Positions 8,179-17,612 of a DNA stretch of 64,000 bases are shown here, piece after piece. Below the pieces are notes generated by a model. The model searched no databases. It was not told the DNA's origin and saw nothing but the letters and a program-made list of their open reading frames with translations. The translations under genes were made by a program, and so were the position numbers. Positions within the stretch are counted from its first letter, which is position 1; every line of letters starts with the position of its first letter. Origin of the DNA: a bacterium (GTDB taxonomy: Bacteria; Zhuqueibacterota; QNDG01; JAFGCO01); contig JAFGGN010000073.1 of assembly GCA_016930535.1 (NCBI GenBank), positions 1-64,000 on the forward strand, read 5' to 3'.

Positions 8179-9558
8179 TTATGATGAGTTGCGTTTCCTG
8201 ACAAGCAATGCTTTACCGTGTTTGATATAATGCACCAGGTGTCTTTTGGCGGGGCAGATATAGCTGCAGGATCCGCATTCGATGCAATGGGAAAGTCCAT
8301 ATGCAACCGCTTCATCGATCCGGTCATGTTCCACAAACGACGCGATACGGTTCGGCATCAGTTTCATGGGGCAGACATCGACGCAGCGCGCACAGGAAAT
8401 ACAGGGCTGCTCCCGGCTGAGGTCCGAAACCGACTGATCGAGCACGAGAATACCCGAGGTGCCTTTGATCACCGGTACCTGATCGGATAATTCTGTAATA
8501 CCCATCATGGGACCGCCGTGTATGATTTTCACATCGGAGGTGGTGTAACCGCCGCTTGCGGTAATGAGATGATGAAATGGTGTCCCGATGCGCGCTCTGA
8601 AGTTTTTGGGCTCCGTGATGCCTGGTCCGGTTACGGTAACGATTCGCTCGATCAGGGGTTTCCGAAAGGCGACAGCCTCGTATACAGCCAGGGCTGTGGC
8701 CACATTCTGAACAATGCAGCCGATATCCATCGGAAGCCCCCCCGCAGGCACCTGTCTTTTCAGGGCTGCCCGGATCAGCTGTTTTTCTCCGCCCTGCGGG
8801 TATTTGACCGGCAGCGGAAGTACGGAAATTTTTTTCCATCGCTTCGTCTTTTTCTGCATGAGCTGTATGGCGTCGGCCTTGTTTTTTTCAATGCCGATAA
8901 TGGCCTTTTTCGCCCGGACAATGCGCATCAGGATATGCAGCCCCTTGAGAATTTCATCCGTCTTCTCAAGCATCAGACGATGATCTGCGGTGAGATAGGG
9001 TTCACATTCCACACCGTTCAGAATGATGACATCGATTGGTTTGTCCGAGGGAGGAGAGAGTTTGACGTGGGTCGGAAAGGAAGCGCCGCCCATTCCTGCG
9101 ATACCGGCATCCTGTATCCGTTGTTTTAAATCATCGATGTCGATATTGTCTGTATCGATCGGGGTGTCGGGAGCCGGATCGAACCACTCATCCTTTCCGT
9201 CGTTTTCGATCACGATACTGAGCGATTGGTTTCCGCCGGGATGGGGCCGTTTTTCAATGGCCGCGATCCGGCCTGAAATGGATGCATGGACCGGCACGGA
9301 AACAAACTGCGTGGATTTGGACAGGGGCTGTCCTGTTTTAACGGACATGCCTTTTTCAACAAGACATTCGGACGGCGCACCGATATGCTGCTGCAGGGGA
9401 ATAATCACGTAATCCGGCAGGGGGCATTGTTCGATGATTTTGTGTTCAGTGTAATGTTTGCAATCCTCCGGGTGAACGCCTCCGGAAAATGCCCTTGAGC
9501 GTACAGATCCTGCAATGAGGTCCACCAGGTCAAGCAATGCTGTTGCGATGATGTTCAT
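8179..9558 (-). CDS. rnfC: Rnf complex NADH-binding subunit RnfC
   Basis: This 459-residue soluble subunit has the 'SGGVHPEDCKHYTEH' N-terminus, the 'AGIAGMGGASFPTHVK' flavin/NAD-binding turn at about 151-165, and 'VECEPYLTADHRL'. It ends with two 4Fe-4S motifs: Cys386, 389, 392, 396 and Cys425, 428, 431, 435. These ferredoxin-like clusters separate Rnf from Nqr, whose NqrA lacks them. RnfC exchanges electrons with NAD+/NADH and passes them towards RnfB and RnfD. As rnfB is not next to it, the ferredoxin-docking partner must be encoded elsewhere. The gene starts 60 bp after nrdR and may share the glyA promoter. Confidence 0.95.
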   Translation of the reverse strand: MNIIATALLDLVDLIAGSVRSRAFSGGVHPEDCKHYTEHKIIEQCPLPDYVIIPLQQHIGAPSECLVEKGMSVKTGQPLSKSTQFVSVPVHASISGRIAAIEKRPHPGGNQSLSIVIENDGKDEWFDPAPDTPIDTDNIDIDDLKQRIQDAGIAGMGGASFPTHVKLSPPSDKPIDVIILNGVECEPYLTADHRLMLEKTDEILKGLHILMRIVRAKKAIIGIEKNKADAIQLMQKKTKRWKKISVLPLPVKYPQGGEKQLIRAALKRQVPAGGLPMDIGCIVQNVATALAVYEAVAFRKPLIERIVTVTGPGITEPKNFRARIGTPFHHLITASGGYTTSDVKIIHGGPMMGITELSDQVPVIKGTSGILVLDQSVSDLSREQPCISCARCVDVCPMKLMPNRIASFVEHDRIDEAVAYGLSHCIECGSCSYICPAKRHLVHYIKHGKALLVRKRNSS

Positions 9559-9618
9559 ATATTCTTTCCGTCCAATGCGTCATGGTCCTGTTGAATGACC
9601 GGATCTCAATATTCAATA

Positions 9619-10101
9619 TCAGGTGCCCGGTTCTGCGGGAGAACCGGAGGAACGGTCCTTCATTTCATTCAATTCTTTAAGAAATTCTTCCTTGTCCTTA
9701 AAATTTCGGTATACAGAGGCGAACCGGACATAGGCCACTTCATCCAGTTCCCTTAAAAATTGAATCACCAGTTCTCCGATCCGCATGCTGGGTATCTCAT
9801 AAACAAGATCGGAATCGATGTCTGATTTGACCCGGTCGACAATGCGGTCAATCTGGTCCGTGGAAATCGGGCGTTTTTTGCAGGCGATTTCGATACTGCG
9901 CCGTAATTTTACAGGGTCAAATGATTCCCGCCGTCCGTCGGATTTGATGATGGAAAGGGTTTTCTGCTCGATTCCTTCCAGAGTGATAAAACGCCGGCCG
10001 CATTGATTGCACAACCGCCTTCGGCGAATCTCGGCTCCGTCGGTTCGCGTCCGCGTATCAACGACCCTGTCATCATCTACGCCGCAAAACGGACAACGCA
10101 T
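9619..10101 (-). CDS. nrdR: Transcriptional repressor NrdR
   Basis: The 160-residue protein has the N-terminal zinc ribbon (Cys3, Cys6 and the 'LCNQCGRRF' pair at about 31 and 34) and a central ATP-cone domain ('VIKSDGRRESFDPVKLRRSI'). It is a full-length NrdR. The family senses ATP/dATP and represses ribonucleotide reductase genes by binding NrdR boxes. It starts 4 bp after glyA, so the two are surely cotranscribed, a pairing seen in many bacteria. No nrd reductase gene lies in the window. The product extends a little past the usual 150 residues with an acidic and proline-rich tail. Confidence 0.95.
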   Translation of the reverse strand: MRCPFCGVDDDRVVDTRTRTDGAEIRRRRLCNQCGRRFITLEGIEQKTLSIIKSDGRRESFDPVKLRRSIEIACKKRPISTDQIDRIVDRVKSDIDSDLVYEIPSMRIGELVIQFLRELDEVAYVRFASVYRNFKDKEEFLKELNEMKDRSSGSPAEPGT

Positions 10102-10105
10102 GGGT

Positions 10106-11404
10106 TTAGTCCATTAAAGACTGATAAAGAGGGAAATTCTGACAAAGCGCTTTCACTTCCTGTCTGACCGCGTTCAGTACGTCGCTGTCTTCCGCATTCG
10201 CAAGTACACGATGTATGAGACCGGCGATCGTTTTCATTTCAGCTTCTTTCATGCCGCGTGTCGTCAGAGCAGGACAGCCGATCCGGACTCCGCTGGTCAC
10301 CATCGGACTTTTAGTATCGAAAGGAACCATATTTTTATTGACCGTAATTCCCGCTTTTTCAAGGGCCTGTTCCGCGGCCTTTCCGGAGATGTCCTTATCG
10401 GACAAATCGACGAGAATCAGGTGATTGTCGGTTCCGCCGGAAACCAGCTGATAACCGTTCGCAATAAAAGAATCAGCCAGACATGCCGCATTTTTGACGA
10501 TCTGTTCACAGTAAATACGGAATGACGGTTCCAGATTTTCCTTGAATGCCACGGCTTTGGCCGCGATGACGTGCATCAGCGGTCCTCCCTGAATGCCCGG
10601 CATAACCGCGCTGTCGATCAGTTCCGACAGCATTTTGGTCCGTCCGGATTTCGCAGCCGTGATACCCATGTCGTTTTCCCTGTCTTTGCCGAGCAGGATC
10701 ATACCGCCCCGCGGTCCGCGCAGCGTTTTATGCGTGGTCGTGGTCACAATATCACAGAAAGGGAGGGGATCCGGATGAAGACCGGTGGCTACCAGACCTG
10801 CCGGGTGTGCAATGTCCGCCATCAGATAGGCGCCCACTTCATCCGCGATTTCTCTGAATTTGCTGAAATCGATAAAACGCGGATAAGCGCTGGCACCGGT
10901 GACAATCAGTTTGGGACGATGTGTTCTGGCCTGAGTCAGTACTTCGTCGTAATCGATGGTACCGGTTTCCTTTTTAACGCCATAAGAGACGAACTTGTAC
11001 AACTGTCCCGAGAAATTCACGGGACTGCCATGGGTCAGGTGGCCGCCATGGGCCAGGTTCATGCCCAGTACCGTGTCACCGGGTTTCAGAAACACCATGT
11101 ACGCTGCCATATTGGCCTGCGATCCGGCATGGGGCTGCACATTGGCATATTCGCAATTGAACAGTTTTTTGACCCGGTCCCTTGCGATGTTCTCGGCATT
11201 GTCCACGAATTCGCAGCCGCCATAATACCGTTTGGCCGGATATCCTTCGGCATATTTGTTGGTCATGACACTTCCCAGTGCCTCCAGGACGGCAGGACTG
11301 ACAAAGTTCTCCGAGGCAATCATTTCAAGCGTCTCATCCTGACGGCTGACCTCGGATTTCATGATCGAATAAACTTCAGGATCCGTGGTCCTGAAAGAAG
11401 ACAT
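10106..11404 (-). CDS. glyA: Serine hydroxymethyltransferase
   Basis: This is a complete 432-residue GlyA, a fold-type I PLP enzyme converting serine and tetrahydrofolate to glycine and 5,10-methylene-THF in the cytosol. Landmarks are '[14 protein letters not shown]' near the N-terminus, '[12 protein letters not shown]' (folate/PLP site), and '[14 protein letters not shown]', whose Lys forms the internal aldimine. The start ATG is preceded by AAAAGGAG. Upstream lie a promoter and a 26-bp palindrome overlapping the expected transcription start, listed separately. It heads the glyA-nrdR(-rnf-tatC) transcript, which would couple one-carbon and dNTP metabolism. Confidence 0.96.
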   Translation of the reverse strand: MSSFRTTDPEVYSIMKSEVSRQDETLEMIASENFVSPAVLEALGSVMTNKYAEGYPAKRYYGGCEFVDNAENIARDRVKKLFNCEYANVQPHAGSQANMAAYMVFLKPGDTVLGMNLAHGGHLTHGSPVNFSGQLYKFVSYGVKKETGTIDYDEVLTQARTHRPKLIVTGASAYPRFIDFSKFREIADEVGAYLMADIAHPAGLVATGLHPDPLPFCDIVTTTTHKTLRGPRGGMILLGKDRENDMGITAAKSGRTKMLSELIDSAVMPGIQGGPLMHVIAAKAVAFKENLEPSFRIYCEQIVKNAACLADSFIANGYQLVSGGTDNHLILVDLSDKDISGKAAEQALEKAGITVNKNMVPFDTKSPMVTSGVRIGCPALTTRGMKEAEMKTIAGLIHRVLANAEDSDVLNAVRQEVKALCQNFPLYQSLMD

Positions 11405-11433
11405 GGATCACTCCTTTTTTTAAGGTATATACA

Positions 11434-11459
11434 GTAAATGGGACATGCGTCCCATTTAC
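11434..11459. promoter_or_regulatory. Perfect palindrome (operator candidate) at the glyA transcription start
   Basis: GTAAATGGGAC (11434-11444), four bases, then its exact complement GTCCCATTTAC (11449-11459). It lies between the -10 element and the glyA Shine-Dalgarno and has no T-run after it, so an operator or leader hairpin fits better than a terminator. Confidence 0.6.
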
Positions 11460-11486
11460 GATAAACTCGATCGATATCTGTTTCAA
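11458..11486 (-). promoter_or_regulatory. Sigma-70-like promoter of the glyA operon
   Basis: Read on the minus strand: TTGAAA (11486-11481), a 17-bp spacer, then TATCGT (11463-11458). The -10 abuts the 26-bp palindrome, so a bound repressor would block it. Confidence 0.45.
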
Positions 11487-11490
11487 CGGG

Positions 11491-11527
11491 AACGGCACGG
11501 CTGACAGGGAAAGACAGCTCTGCCGTT
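11491..11527 (-). terminator. Hairpin downstream of the TPR lipoprotein gene
   Basis: A 7-bp perfect stem (AACGGCA/TGCCGTT) with a further inner GCTG/CAGC stem lies 30 bp beyond the stop of the TPR lipoprotein gene. There is no T-tract, so intrinsic termination is uncertain. Confidence 0.35.
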
Positions 11528-11556
11528 CGCGGTCGGCTTTTATCACCCTTGAATGA

Positions 11557-12825
11557 TTACTGAATCCATTCGTAACAGGGACCGGAAATGGTTTCATTTC
11601 TATGCATGAACAGGTCCGCCTTCGTCGGCAGCAGCGGTTTTACATAGCCGATGCGCTGATTGGCTTCCTGTTTTTTGGATAAATCCCGTGTCGCCTTGAC
11701 ATATTCATTATAAGCCAGTTCATAGACCAGTTTATCACTGAAGCTCAGCTTGTTGTTTTTCGCTTCCGCACACTTGTCAGCCGCGGTTTCATAAATCAGC
11801 CCCCTGGTGATGTAGGTCAGGCCGTAATCCGGATCCAGGGCAAGGGCCTTTCTCACATGGGACATGGCCGACGCATACTGTCCCTGGGCCGTGTAGGCCA
11901 TGGCCAGATTGCACAGATTGTTTTTATCGTCCGGCTTGAGGGTCTGTATTTTCGTAAATGCATCCACTGCCTTGGAATAGGGCCCGGTTTCGAGATAACA
12001 GCGTCCGGACAGATCGAGCGCCTGAATGTTCTCGGGCTCATTGGAAATAGCCACCTCCAGGTTGGAAGCCGCTTCACGGTACTCTCCGATGTCCATGTAG
12101 TTTTTGGCCAGATCGACACGGTGACGCACGTTTCCGGGATCCTGGTTGACGAGGATCTTGAGTGACTCGATGATCTGATCCGTATCGATACCGCAGTCCT
12201 TCATGTGTTCCGAGAGTTTTTCATGAATGTCGGGATTCTTGGGTTCGAGTGCCACGGCTTCACGGAAGCTGGCGATGCCGTCTTCGCAGTTTCCGTCCGC
12301 GATCTGCATGTCGCCGAGCTCCACCCAGTACAGAGATGTATCGGGTACCAGACCCGTCAGGATGGAGTACATGTCAATGGCTTTCTGGATTTCGCCGCGT
12401 GTTTTGTAGATATATCCCAGCATTTCAAAATTATAAGGATAATCGGGCAATTGTTCCGTTCCGCGAATGTAAGACCATTCCGCGCTGTCCCAATCGGCCG
12501 GTTCCATCTGAATATAGCAGGTGCCGAGATACTGATACACTTTCTGGAGCCGCCTGTCATTCAGGCCCATAAAATCCATAAATGCGATCTGGCGGAAATA
12601 CTTCTTTGCATTCCCGTAGTTTTTCTGTTTGTAATGCTCATAGCCGAGGCTCCAGAGAAGATTCAGGGAGTCCGTTTTCTGTTTCATCAGGGAATCCTGA
12701 ATGGCCTGACGCTGTTCCGGAGTCAGCTCTTTGGGTGCGGGCGGTGTGCAGCCGTTTAAAAGGAAAATGGCCGTCAGAACCAGCAGAACACCTGCAACGA
12801 TGCCAAGTTGTTTGATTTTATGCAC
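11557..12825 (-). CDS. TPR-repeat lipoprotein
   Basis: The start codon is GTG (12825), supported by AAGGAGGG 6 bp upstream. The 422-residue product has a signal peptide ending in 'LLNGC', a lipobox with Cys at about residue 26. At least eight TPR units then fill residues 45-385: 'GYEHYKQKNYGNAKKYF', 'GYIYKTRGEIQKAIDMY', 'LAKNYMDIGEYREAASNL' and 'LAMAYTAQGQYASAMSH', among others. It should be anchored to an envelope membrane facing the periplasm and act as a protein-interaction scaffold. Its precise partner is not visible. It stands alone with its own consensus promoter (12876-12904). Similar lipoproteins are common in FCB genomes. Confidence 0.85.
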   Translation of the reverse strand: MHKIKQLGIVAGVLLVLTAIFLLNGCTPPAPKELTPEQRQAIQDSLMKQKTDSLNLLWSLGYEHYKQKNYGNAKKYFRQIAFMDFMGLNDRRLQKVYQYLGTCYIQMEPADWDSAEWSYIRGTEQLPDYPYNFEMLGYIYKTRGEIQKAIDMYSILTGLVPDTSLYWVELGDMQIADGNCEDGIASFREAVALEPKNPDIHEKLSEHMKDCGIDTDQIIESLKILVNQDPGNVRHRVDLAKNYMDIGEYREAASNLEVAISNEPENIQALDLSGRCYLETGPYSKAVDAFTKIQTLKPDDKNNLCNLAMAYTAQGQYASAMSHVRKALALDPDYGLTYITRGLIYETAADKCAEAKNNKLSFSDKLVYELAYNEYVKATRDLSKKQEANQRIGYVKPLLPTKADLFMHRNETISGPCYEWIQ

Positions 12826-12875
12826 GAAAAACCCTCCTTAAGTGATGGGTGCATTTTTTAATTTAGCGAAAAATT

Positions 12876-12904
12876 ATTATACAATAATTTAGGATGAAAA
12901 TCAA
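12876..12904 (-). promoter_or_regulatory. Sigma-70-like promoter of the TPR lipoprotein gene
   Basis: On the minus strand TTGATT (12904-12899), a 17-bp spacer, then a perfect TATAAT (12881-12876), 50 bp before the GTG start. Confidence 0.7.
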
Positions 12905-13044
12905 GTTGTTTTTCACCTTAAAAAATTTTGCAGGGGCTTTCTCGTCAGGGTTGAATACATCCCATGGAGCGCTGTGATACAGACGGATACGGACGGCAGC
13001 TCACGGGCTGACTTTTTTAATTTCGGGGGCTCACAAAGACCGGT

Positions 13045-14265
13045 TCACCGGGCTCTTCTTTCGAACCACTTTTCGCCGGCATCCAGTGACAGGACGATAC
13101 GGTAAAGGTTTTCGGACAATCCGTTCGATTCCAGATCGCCGCGCCGGCCGTAGGCGAACGCGATATTGGCCCTGGATGTGTTGTTCCAGACAGGCAACCC
13201 CATTCCCAGGCTGATCCACCACTGATGAATGACATTGCTCCTGGCATCGGTCAGGTAAAAGGGCTCATAGGAAAATCCGGTCCGGTACGCCGACCTGCTC
13301 CAGATGGAGGCATACGGATTGGATGTGGAAATATATTCGAGGCCCGCACTCCAGCGGGTTGTATTGCGCGAACGCGGGGCCGGTTCCCGGTTGATTTTCA
13401 TATCGTTCCACAACGTGGTGGCTGCATCCAGCCCGACACGGATGTTTTTGCTGGCCTGCCATCCTGCGCCGAATCCGAATGAGGCAGGCAGCGTGATGGA
13501 ACCTTCCAATGTGTCACGGAGATGCAGATAGGTGAGGCTCGTGGCGTCATCCATGGATTTGTAATCACGCGTGGTCCGGGTATCGAGCCGGATCTCCGGT
13601 GTGAACACGGCGCCGAGCATGACCTTGTCGAATCTGTACTGAACACCGGCGAGAAGACCCGTTCCGTAAATCCGGGTGGCATAGGTGTTTTTTGTGGTAA
13701 ACAGATCGGATTCGGGGAAATCGATCATCCAGTCATGTTCAATTTTTCCGAAATAGAACCTGCCTGTGATGCCGAGCGACAGTCTGTTCTTCACACGGAA
13801 AGCGCCGGACAAATTCAGCGCGTTGATTCCGCCGGATCCCGTGATGACCTGATCGAATGGTTCCGTATTTACCTGTCCGGGGATTCCGGTCTTGAAATCC
13901 ATACGGGAATAGGGAATCAGGCCGAGTGAGATGCCGGCCCTGCCGGCGACCGGAATGGCGAACATGAAACCGTCAAAATTGGAATAAGGCGTCCGGGCCG
14001 AATTCAATCCGTCTTCACTTTTATTGGATTCATACACATACTGTATCGTAAATCTCGACAGGTCGATATAGCCGAGGCCGGCCGGATTGATTCGAGGGAT
14101 GTCATAGGGATCGGCCAGCGCGATGGCGGTTCCTGCCATGCCCATGGAACGGGCGTTCGAAAGCCCCATAGGAAGGCCGATACCGCCGGAAGACAGAATC
14201 GAACCGGCGTGCAGAACCGTCAAAATACCGGAAAGGGCAAGCAAAAGGGAAAACTTGATTTTCAT
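13045..14265 (-). CDS. PorV/FadL-like outer-membrane beta-barrel protein
   Basis: This 406-residue protein has a signal peptide (MKIKFSLLLALSGIL...HAG) followed by 'SNARSMGMAGTAIALADPYDIPRINPAGLGY', the plug-region signature of PorV/PorQ and FadL-type barrels, in which the phrase 'aMGGA..A..dd..a...NPAgL' recurs. The rest is alternating amphipathic strands rich in Tyr, Arg and Gly, ending near 'RIVLSLDAGEKWFERRAR'. PorV homologues act with the type IX secretion shuttle, while FadL relatives move hydrophobic ligands. Which applies here is open. It lies 14 bp after the DNRLRE lipoprotein gene, evidently in one operon, so the two may form an outer-membrane complex. Confidence 0.7.
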   Translation of the reverse strand: MKIKFSLLLALSGILTVLHAGSILSSGGIGLPMGLSNARSMGMAGTAIALADPYDIPRINPAGLGYIDLSRFTIQYVYESNKSEDGLNSARTPYSNFDGFMFAIPVAGRAGISLGLIPYSRMDFKTGIPGQVNTEPFDQVITGSGGINALNLSGAFRVKNRLSLGITGRFYFGKIEHDWMIDFPESDLFTTKNTYATRIYGTGLLAGVQYRFDKVMLGAVFTPEIRLDTRTTRDYKSMDDATSLTYLHLRDTLEGSITLPASFGFGAGWQASKNIRVGLDAATTLWNDMKINREPAPRSRNTTRWSAGLEYISTSNPYASIWSRSAYRTGFSYEPFYLTDARSNVIHQWWISLGMGLPVWNNTSRANIAFAYGRRGDLESNGLSENLYRIVLSLDAGEKWFERRAR

Positions 14266-14279
14266 GAAAACTCCCGTGA

Positions 14280-15425
14280 TTAAAACGTGCTGCCGACAGG
14301 TGTTGTATAGTAAATTTCGAGCCGCGGTTTTTTTGCGGAATCGGCTTCCGTACTGTAAAAAACAAGACGGTTGATCAGGCTGGATTCGGCTGTGCCCTCG
14401 ATGAGAATCCCGTAATTTTCCAGCTGTTCTGAAATCATGGTCTGAATCTGATACGTCATATCCACGGTTCCGAGACCGTTTTCAATGCTGCCGTAACTGA
14501 CATTGGCCGAATTGCATTCCATATCCTGTAATGCAGCACTGCTGTCCAGCGTACAGGCTGTAAGCGTCGGCGCATCCGTTTCCGGAAGGGTCAGGGTCGT
14601 ATCGGCCGTCAGGATGATCTTTGCGCCGTTGATGATCATATCCCGCGTGAATCCGGACAGGTCGAAAGTCATGAATATTCTCGAGGCGATACCGTTTTCC
14701 AGAATCAGGGTACCGGGACCGTGAACGGTTTCCGAACCGGCGATAAAAATGTCATCCGAGGCTTCGGTGATTTCCGGGTACCGTGTGCTGTCACCGGTAA
14801 AATACACAAGTATCTGCGGTCCGGTGCTGACAGAGGCGCTGACGTTCCGGCTGTAGCACTGCAGCATCACCCCGTCATCGGAATCGAGCAGCAGACCGAA
14901 GTTGCTGCCGGAGCCGGTCGTATCCATCCAGGTTCTGACGAGGTCCGGATCGATACTGAAACGGAGTGAGTCCAGCGTGTCTGTCTGAACCGTGACCTGA
15001 GCGATGAGATTGCCTGCCATGGATTCATCAAAATCGCCGAATGTCATTCCGTCCGATTCCCATGCCTGCGTTATTTCATAGATATTGACCGTAGCCGGAA
15101 GGTCACCGGAATGGAGTATCCGGTAAATATCCAGTTTGACGACGGCACTGTCGATGTCCGCCGTATCCTCGATGCCGCTGAAAAGGAACAGGGTGCGCGC
15201 ATGGATGTCGTCGAGTCCGCCGAAATACAGGTAATCGCTGGTTCCCGTTTCCGCCGGTATGTGAAAGGACGTGTCCGATGCGGCAGCGACCAGAATCCGG
15301 TGACCGACTTGGCTGATTTCATCATCCGTAAGCAGGGATGATCCCACCGGATTCGACTGTTTCTGTGTGCATTGAAATACGAATAAAGCCTGAACGGCAA
15401 TCAGGCAGATGACAATTTTTTTCAT
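14280..15425 (-). CDS. DNRLRE-domain lipoprotein
   Basis: The 381-residue product begins with a lipoprotein signal (MKKIVICLIAVQALFVFQC), with Cys19 as the likely lipidated residue. It then has two beta-rich stretches resembling the DNRLRE family, which is found in large surface proteins of many bacteria. Diagnostic are 'DSAVVKLDIYRIL...VNIYEITQAWESDGMTFGDF' (residues 95-140), 'LVRTWMDTTGSGSNFGLLLDSDDG', and, as a second partial copy near the C-terminus, 'IQTMISEQLENYGILIEG'. The role is probably surface adhesion or ligand binding. It is the first gene of a two-gene operon with the PorV/FadL-like barrel and has its own promoter divergent from uvrB. The same domain type recurs twice in the 53.6-kb protein. 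Confidence 0.65.
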   Translation of the reverse strand: MKKIVICLIAVQALFVFQCTQKQSNPVGSSLLTDDEISQVGHRILVAAASDTSFHIPAETGTSDYLYFGGLDDIHARTLFLFSGIEDTADIDSAVVKLDIYRILHSGDLPATVNIYEITQAWESDGMTFGDFDESMAGNLIAQVTVQTDTLDSLRFSIDPDLVRTWMDTTGSGSNFGLLLDSDDGVMLQCYSRNVSASVSTGPQILVYFTGDSTRYPEITEASDDIFIAGSETVHGPGTLILENGIASRIFMTFDLSGFTRDMIINGAKIILTADTTLTLPETDAPTLTACTLDSSAALQDMECNSANVSYGSIENGLGTVDMTYQIQTMISEQLENYGILIEGTAESSLINRLVFYSTEADSAKKPRLEIYYTTPVGSTF

Positions 15426-15472
15426 AAATGAACTCGCATTCGTTTACTCATTAAATAAATTTTCAAGGTTTT

Positions 15473-15501
15473 AGTTTACGATATTTTCACGACATTGTCA
15501 A
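15473..15501 (-). promoter_or_regulatory. Sigma-70-like promoter of the lipoprotein/barrel operon
   Basis: On the minus strand TTGACA (15501-15496), a 17-bp spacer, then TAAACT (15478-15473), 48 bp before the ATG at 15425. It lies back to back with the uvrB promoter. Confidence 0.7.
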
Positions 15502-15514
15502 GTCTGTTATTGCC

Positions 15515-15543
15515 TTGACATTCCAACCATTATCCCGTAAATT
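15515..15543 (+). promoter_or_regulatory. Sigma-70-like promoter of uvrB
   Basis: TTGACA (15515-15520), a 17-bp spacer, then TAAATT (15538-15543), 35 bp upstream of the uvrB start. No recognisable SOS box overlaps it. Confidence 0.72.
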
Positions 15544-15578
15544 ATGGCTCAATATCTTGCATCAATCCTTATAAGGAC

Positions 15579-17612
15579 ATGGCGAACTTTCAAATAGTTT
15601 CAGATTTCGAACCGGGCGGTGATCAGCCTCAGGCCATCAAATCCCTGACAGCCGCATTCGAGCGGGGAGAGAATTTTCAGACGCTTCTGGGAGTCACCGG
15701 CTCGGGAAAAACCTTTACCATGGCCCATGTGATCGCGAATCTCGGCAAACCCGCCCTGATCATCTCGCACAACAAGACCCTCGCCGCTCAGCTTTACGGG
15801 GAATTCAAGGGATTTTTCCCGCACAATGCCGTGGAGTATTTTGTCAGTTACTACGACTATTATCAGCCCGAAGCCTATATCCCGTCTTCGGATACGTACA
15901 TTGAAAAAGATTCATCCATCAATGAGGAAATCGACCGGCTGCGCCTGAAAGCCACCAGCAGTCTGATGCAGCGCAGGGATGTGATTATCGTGGCCTCGGT
16001 TTCCTGCATCTACGGACTGGGTTCACCGCAGGATTTCAGGGATCAGTTTCTGTTTATCGAAAAGGGGACCACCTTCGAAAGGCGCAAAATACTCGAACGC
16101 CTGATCGAGATCCAGTATACGCGTAACGATATGGATTTTCGCAGAGGGACCTTTCGCGTGCGTGGTGATGTGCTTGAAATTTTTCCCGCGTATGAAACGC
16201 ATGCCATCCGCGTGGAGCTCTGGGGCGATATGATTGAAAATATCATGCAGATCGATCCCCTGACCGGCGAAGTACTGGATGAACGCGGCATGGCCGCTGT
16301 ATATCCGGCCAAGCATTTCGTCACCACCTTTCCGAAACTCGAAGCCGCGATGCAGAGTATCCGTGAGGAACTGAAGGACAGATTGTCCCGGCTGCAGTCG
16401 CAGGGCAAACTCCTGGAAGCGCAGCGGCTTGAATCGAGAACACAGTACGATCTGGAAATGATGCAGGAGATCGGGTACTGCAACGGCATCGAAAATTACT
16501 CCCGCCATCTGGCCCAGCGGAAAGAGGGGGAACGCCCTGCGTGCCTGATCGACTATTTTCCTGATGATTTTCTTGTCATCGTGGATGAATCCCATGCCAC
16601 GATTCCCCAGATCCGGGGCATGCACAACGGGGACAGGTCGCGAAAAACCGTACTCGTGGAACACGGTTTCCGGCTGCCTTCCGCATTGGATAACCGGCCC
16701 CTGAAATTCGACGAATTCGAGAGCCTGATGCATCAGGCCCTGTTTGTGTCCGCGACGCCGGCCGAATACGAACTCGAAAAAACAGGGGGTGTCATTGTCG
16801 AACAGATTATCCGTCCGACCGGATTGATGGATCCCGCGGTCGAGATCAGGCCGACTCAGGGACAGATCGACGATCTGATCGGTGAAATTCGCTCGCGTAT
16901 TTCCCGGAAGGAGCGCATTCTGGTCACCACGCTGACAAAACGGATGGCCGAAGAACTCGCCACGTATCTTTCTGAAGTCGATATACGCGTTCGTTACCTG
17001 CATTCCGAAATCGATGCGCTGGACCGGGTTGAAATCCTGCGCGGACTGAGACTCGGTGATTTCGACGTACTGGTCGGCATCAATCTGCTGCGTGAGGGGC
17101 TCGATCTTCCGGAAGTGTCGCTGGTCGCCATACTGGATGCGGACAAGGAAGGATTCCTGCGGTCGGAACGTTCCCTGATTCAAACCGCCGGCAGGGCGGC
17201 CCGGAATGCAGGGGGACTCGTGATTCTCTATGCGGACCAGATGACCGACTCCATCCGGAACCTGGTCAGTGAGACCAACCGCAGGCGGGCCATTCAGCAT
17301 CAATTCAATATAGAAAACGGCATAACGCCGGAAACCATATACAAATCGGTCGATTCCATCATGACCACGACGTCGGTGGCCGATGCGAAACAGGCCCTGC
17401 AGGTCGACAAATCCTCATTTCAGGCCCTGTCCGTTTTCGAACAGGAAGAATTGCTGGAGAATCTGGAGCGTGAGATGCTGGCCGCAGCGGAAAAGCTGGA
17501 TTTCGAGCGCGCTGCCGAATTGCGTGATGAAATACAGAACCTGAGGGGCAAAAAACAAACGACATTTCAAGGGACGCGTCCAAAGACGCGGTACAGAAGG
17601 AGAAGAAGATGA
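15579..17612 (+). CDS. uvrB: Excinuclease ABC subunit UvrB
   Basis: A full-length 677-residue UvrB. Walker A is '[10 protein letters not shown]' at about residue 38. The beta-hairpin that probes damage is '[21 protein letters not shown]', and the DEAD-like box is '[11 protein letters not shown]'. Helicase motifs V-VI ('[41 protein letters not shown]') follow. The C-terminal UVR motif ('[24 protein letters not shown]') binds UvrC. The protein verifies lesions handed over by UvrA and recruits UvrC in nucleotide excision repair. ATG 15579 is preceded by AAGGA. The 3' end overlaps purD by four bases (ATGA), implying translational coupling, an unusual partner for uvrB. Confidence 0.97.
   Translation: MANFQIVSDFEPGGDQPQAIKSLTAAFERGENFQTLLGVTGSGKTFTMAHVIANLGKPALIISHNKTLAAQLYGEFKGFFPHNAVEYFVSYYDYYQPEAYIPSSDTYIEKDSSINEEIDRLRLKATSSLMQRRDVIIVASVSCIYGLGSPQDFRDQFLFIEKGTTFERRKILERLIEIQYTRNDMDFRRGTFRVRGDVLEIFPAYETHAIRVELWGDMIENIMQIDPLTGEVLDERGMAAVYPAKHFVTTFPKLEAAMQSIREELKDRLSRLQSQGKLLEAQRLESRTQYDLEMMQEIGYCNGIENYSRHLAQRKEGERPACLIDYFPDDFLVIVDESHATIPQIRGMHNGDRSRKTVLVEHGFRLPSALDNRPLKFDEFESLMHQALFVSATPAEYELEKTGGVIVEQIIRPTGLMDPAVEIRPTQGQIDDLIGEIRSRISRKERILVTTLTKRMAEELATYLSEVDIRVRYLHSEIDALDRVEILRGLRLGDFDVLVGINLLREGLDLPEVSLVAILDADKEGFLRSERSLIQTAGRAARNAGGLVILYADQMTDSIRNLVSETNRRRAIQHQFNIENGITPETIYKSVDSIMTTTSVADAKQALQVDKSSFQALSVFEQEELLENLEREMLAAAEKLDFERAAELRDEIQNLRGKKQTTFQGTRPKTRYRRRRR

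Noticed and set aside
5319..9558. Na+-translocating NADH:quinone oxidoreductase (Nqr) instead of Rnf
   Set aside because: The peripheral subunit has two 4Fe-4S ferredoxin motifs (RnfC), which NqrA lacks, and no NqrF is present.
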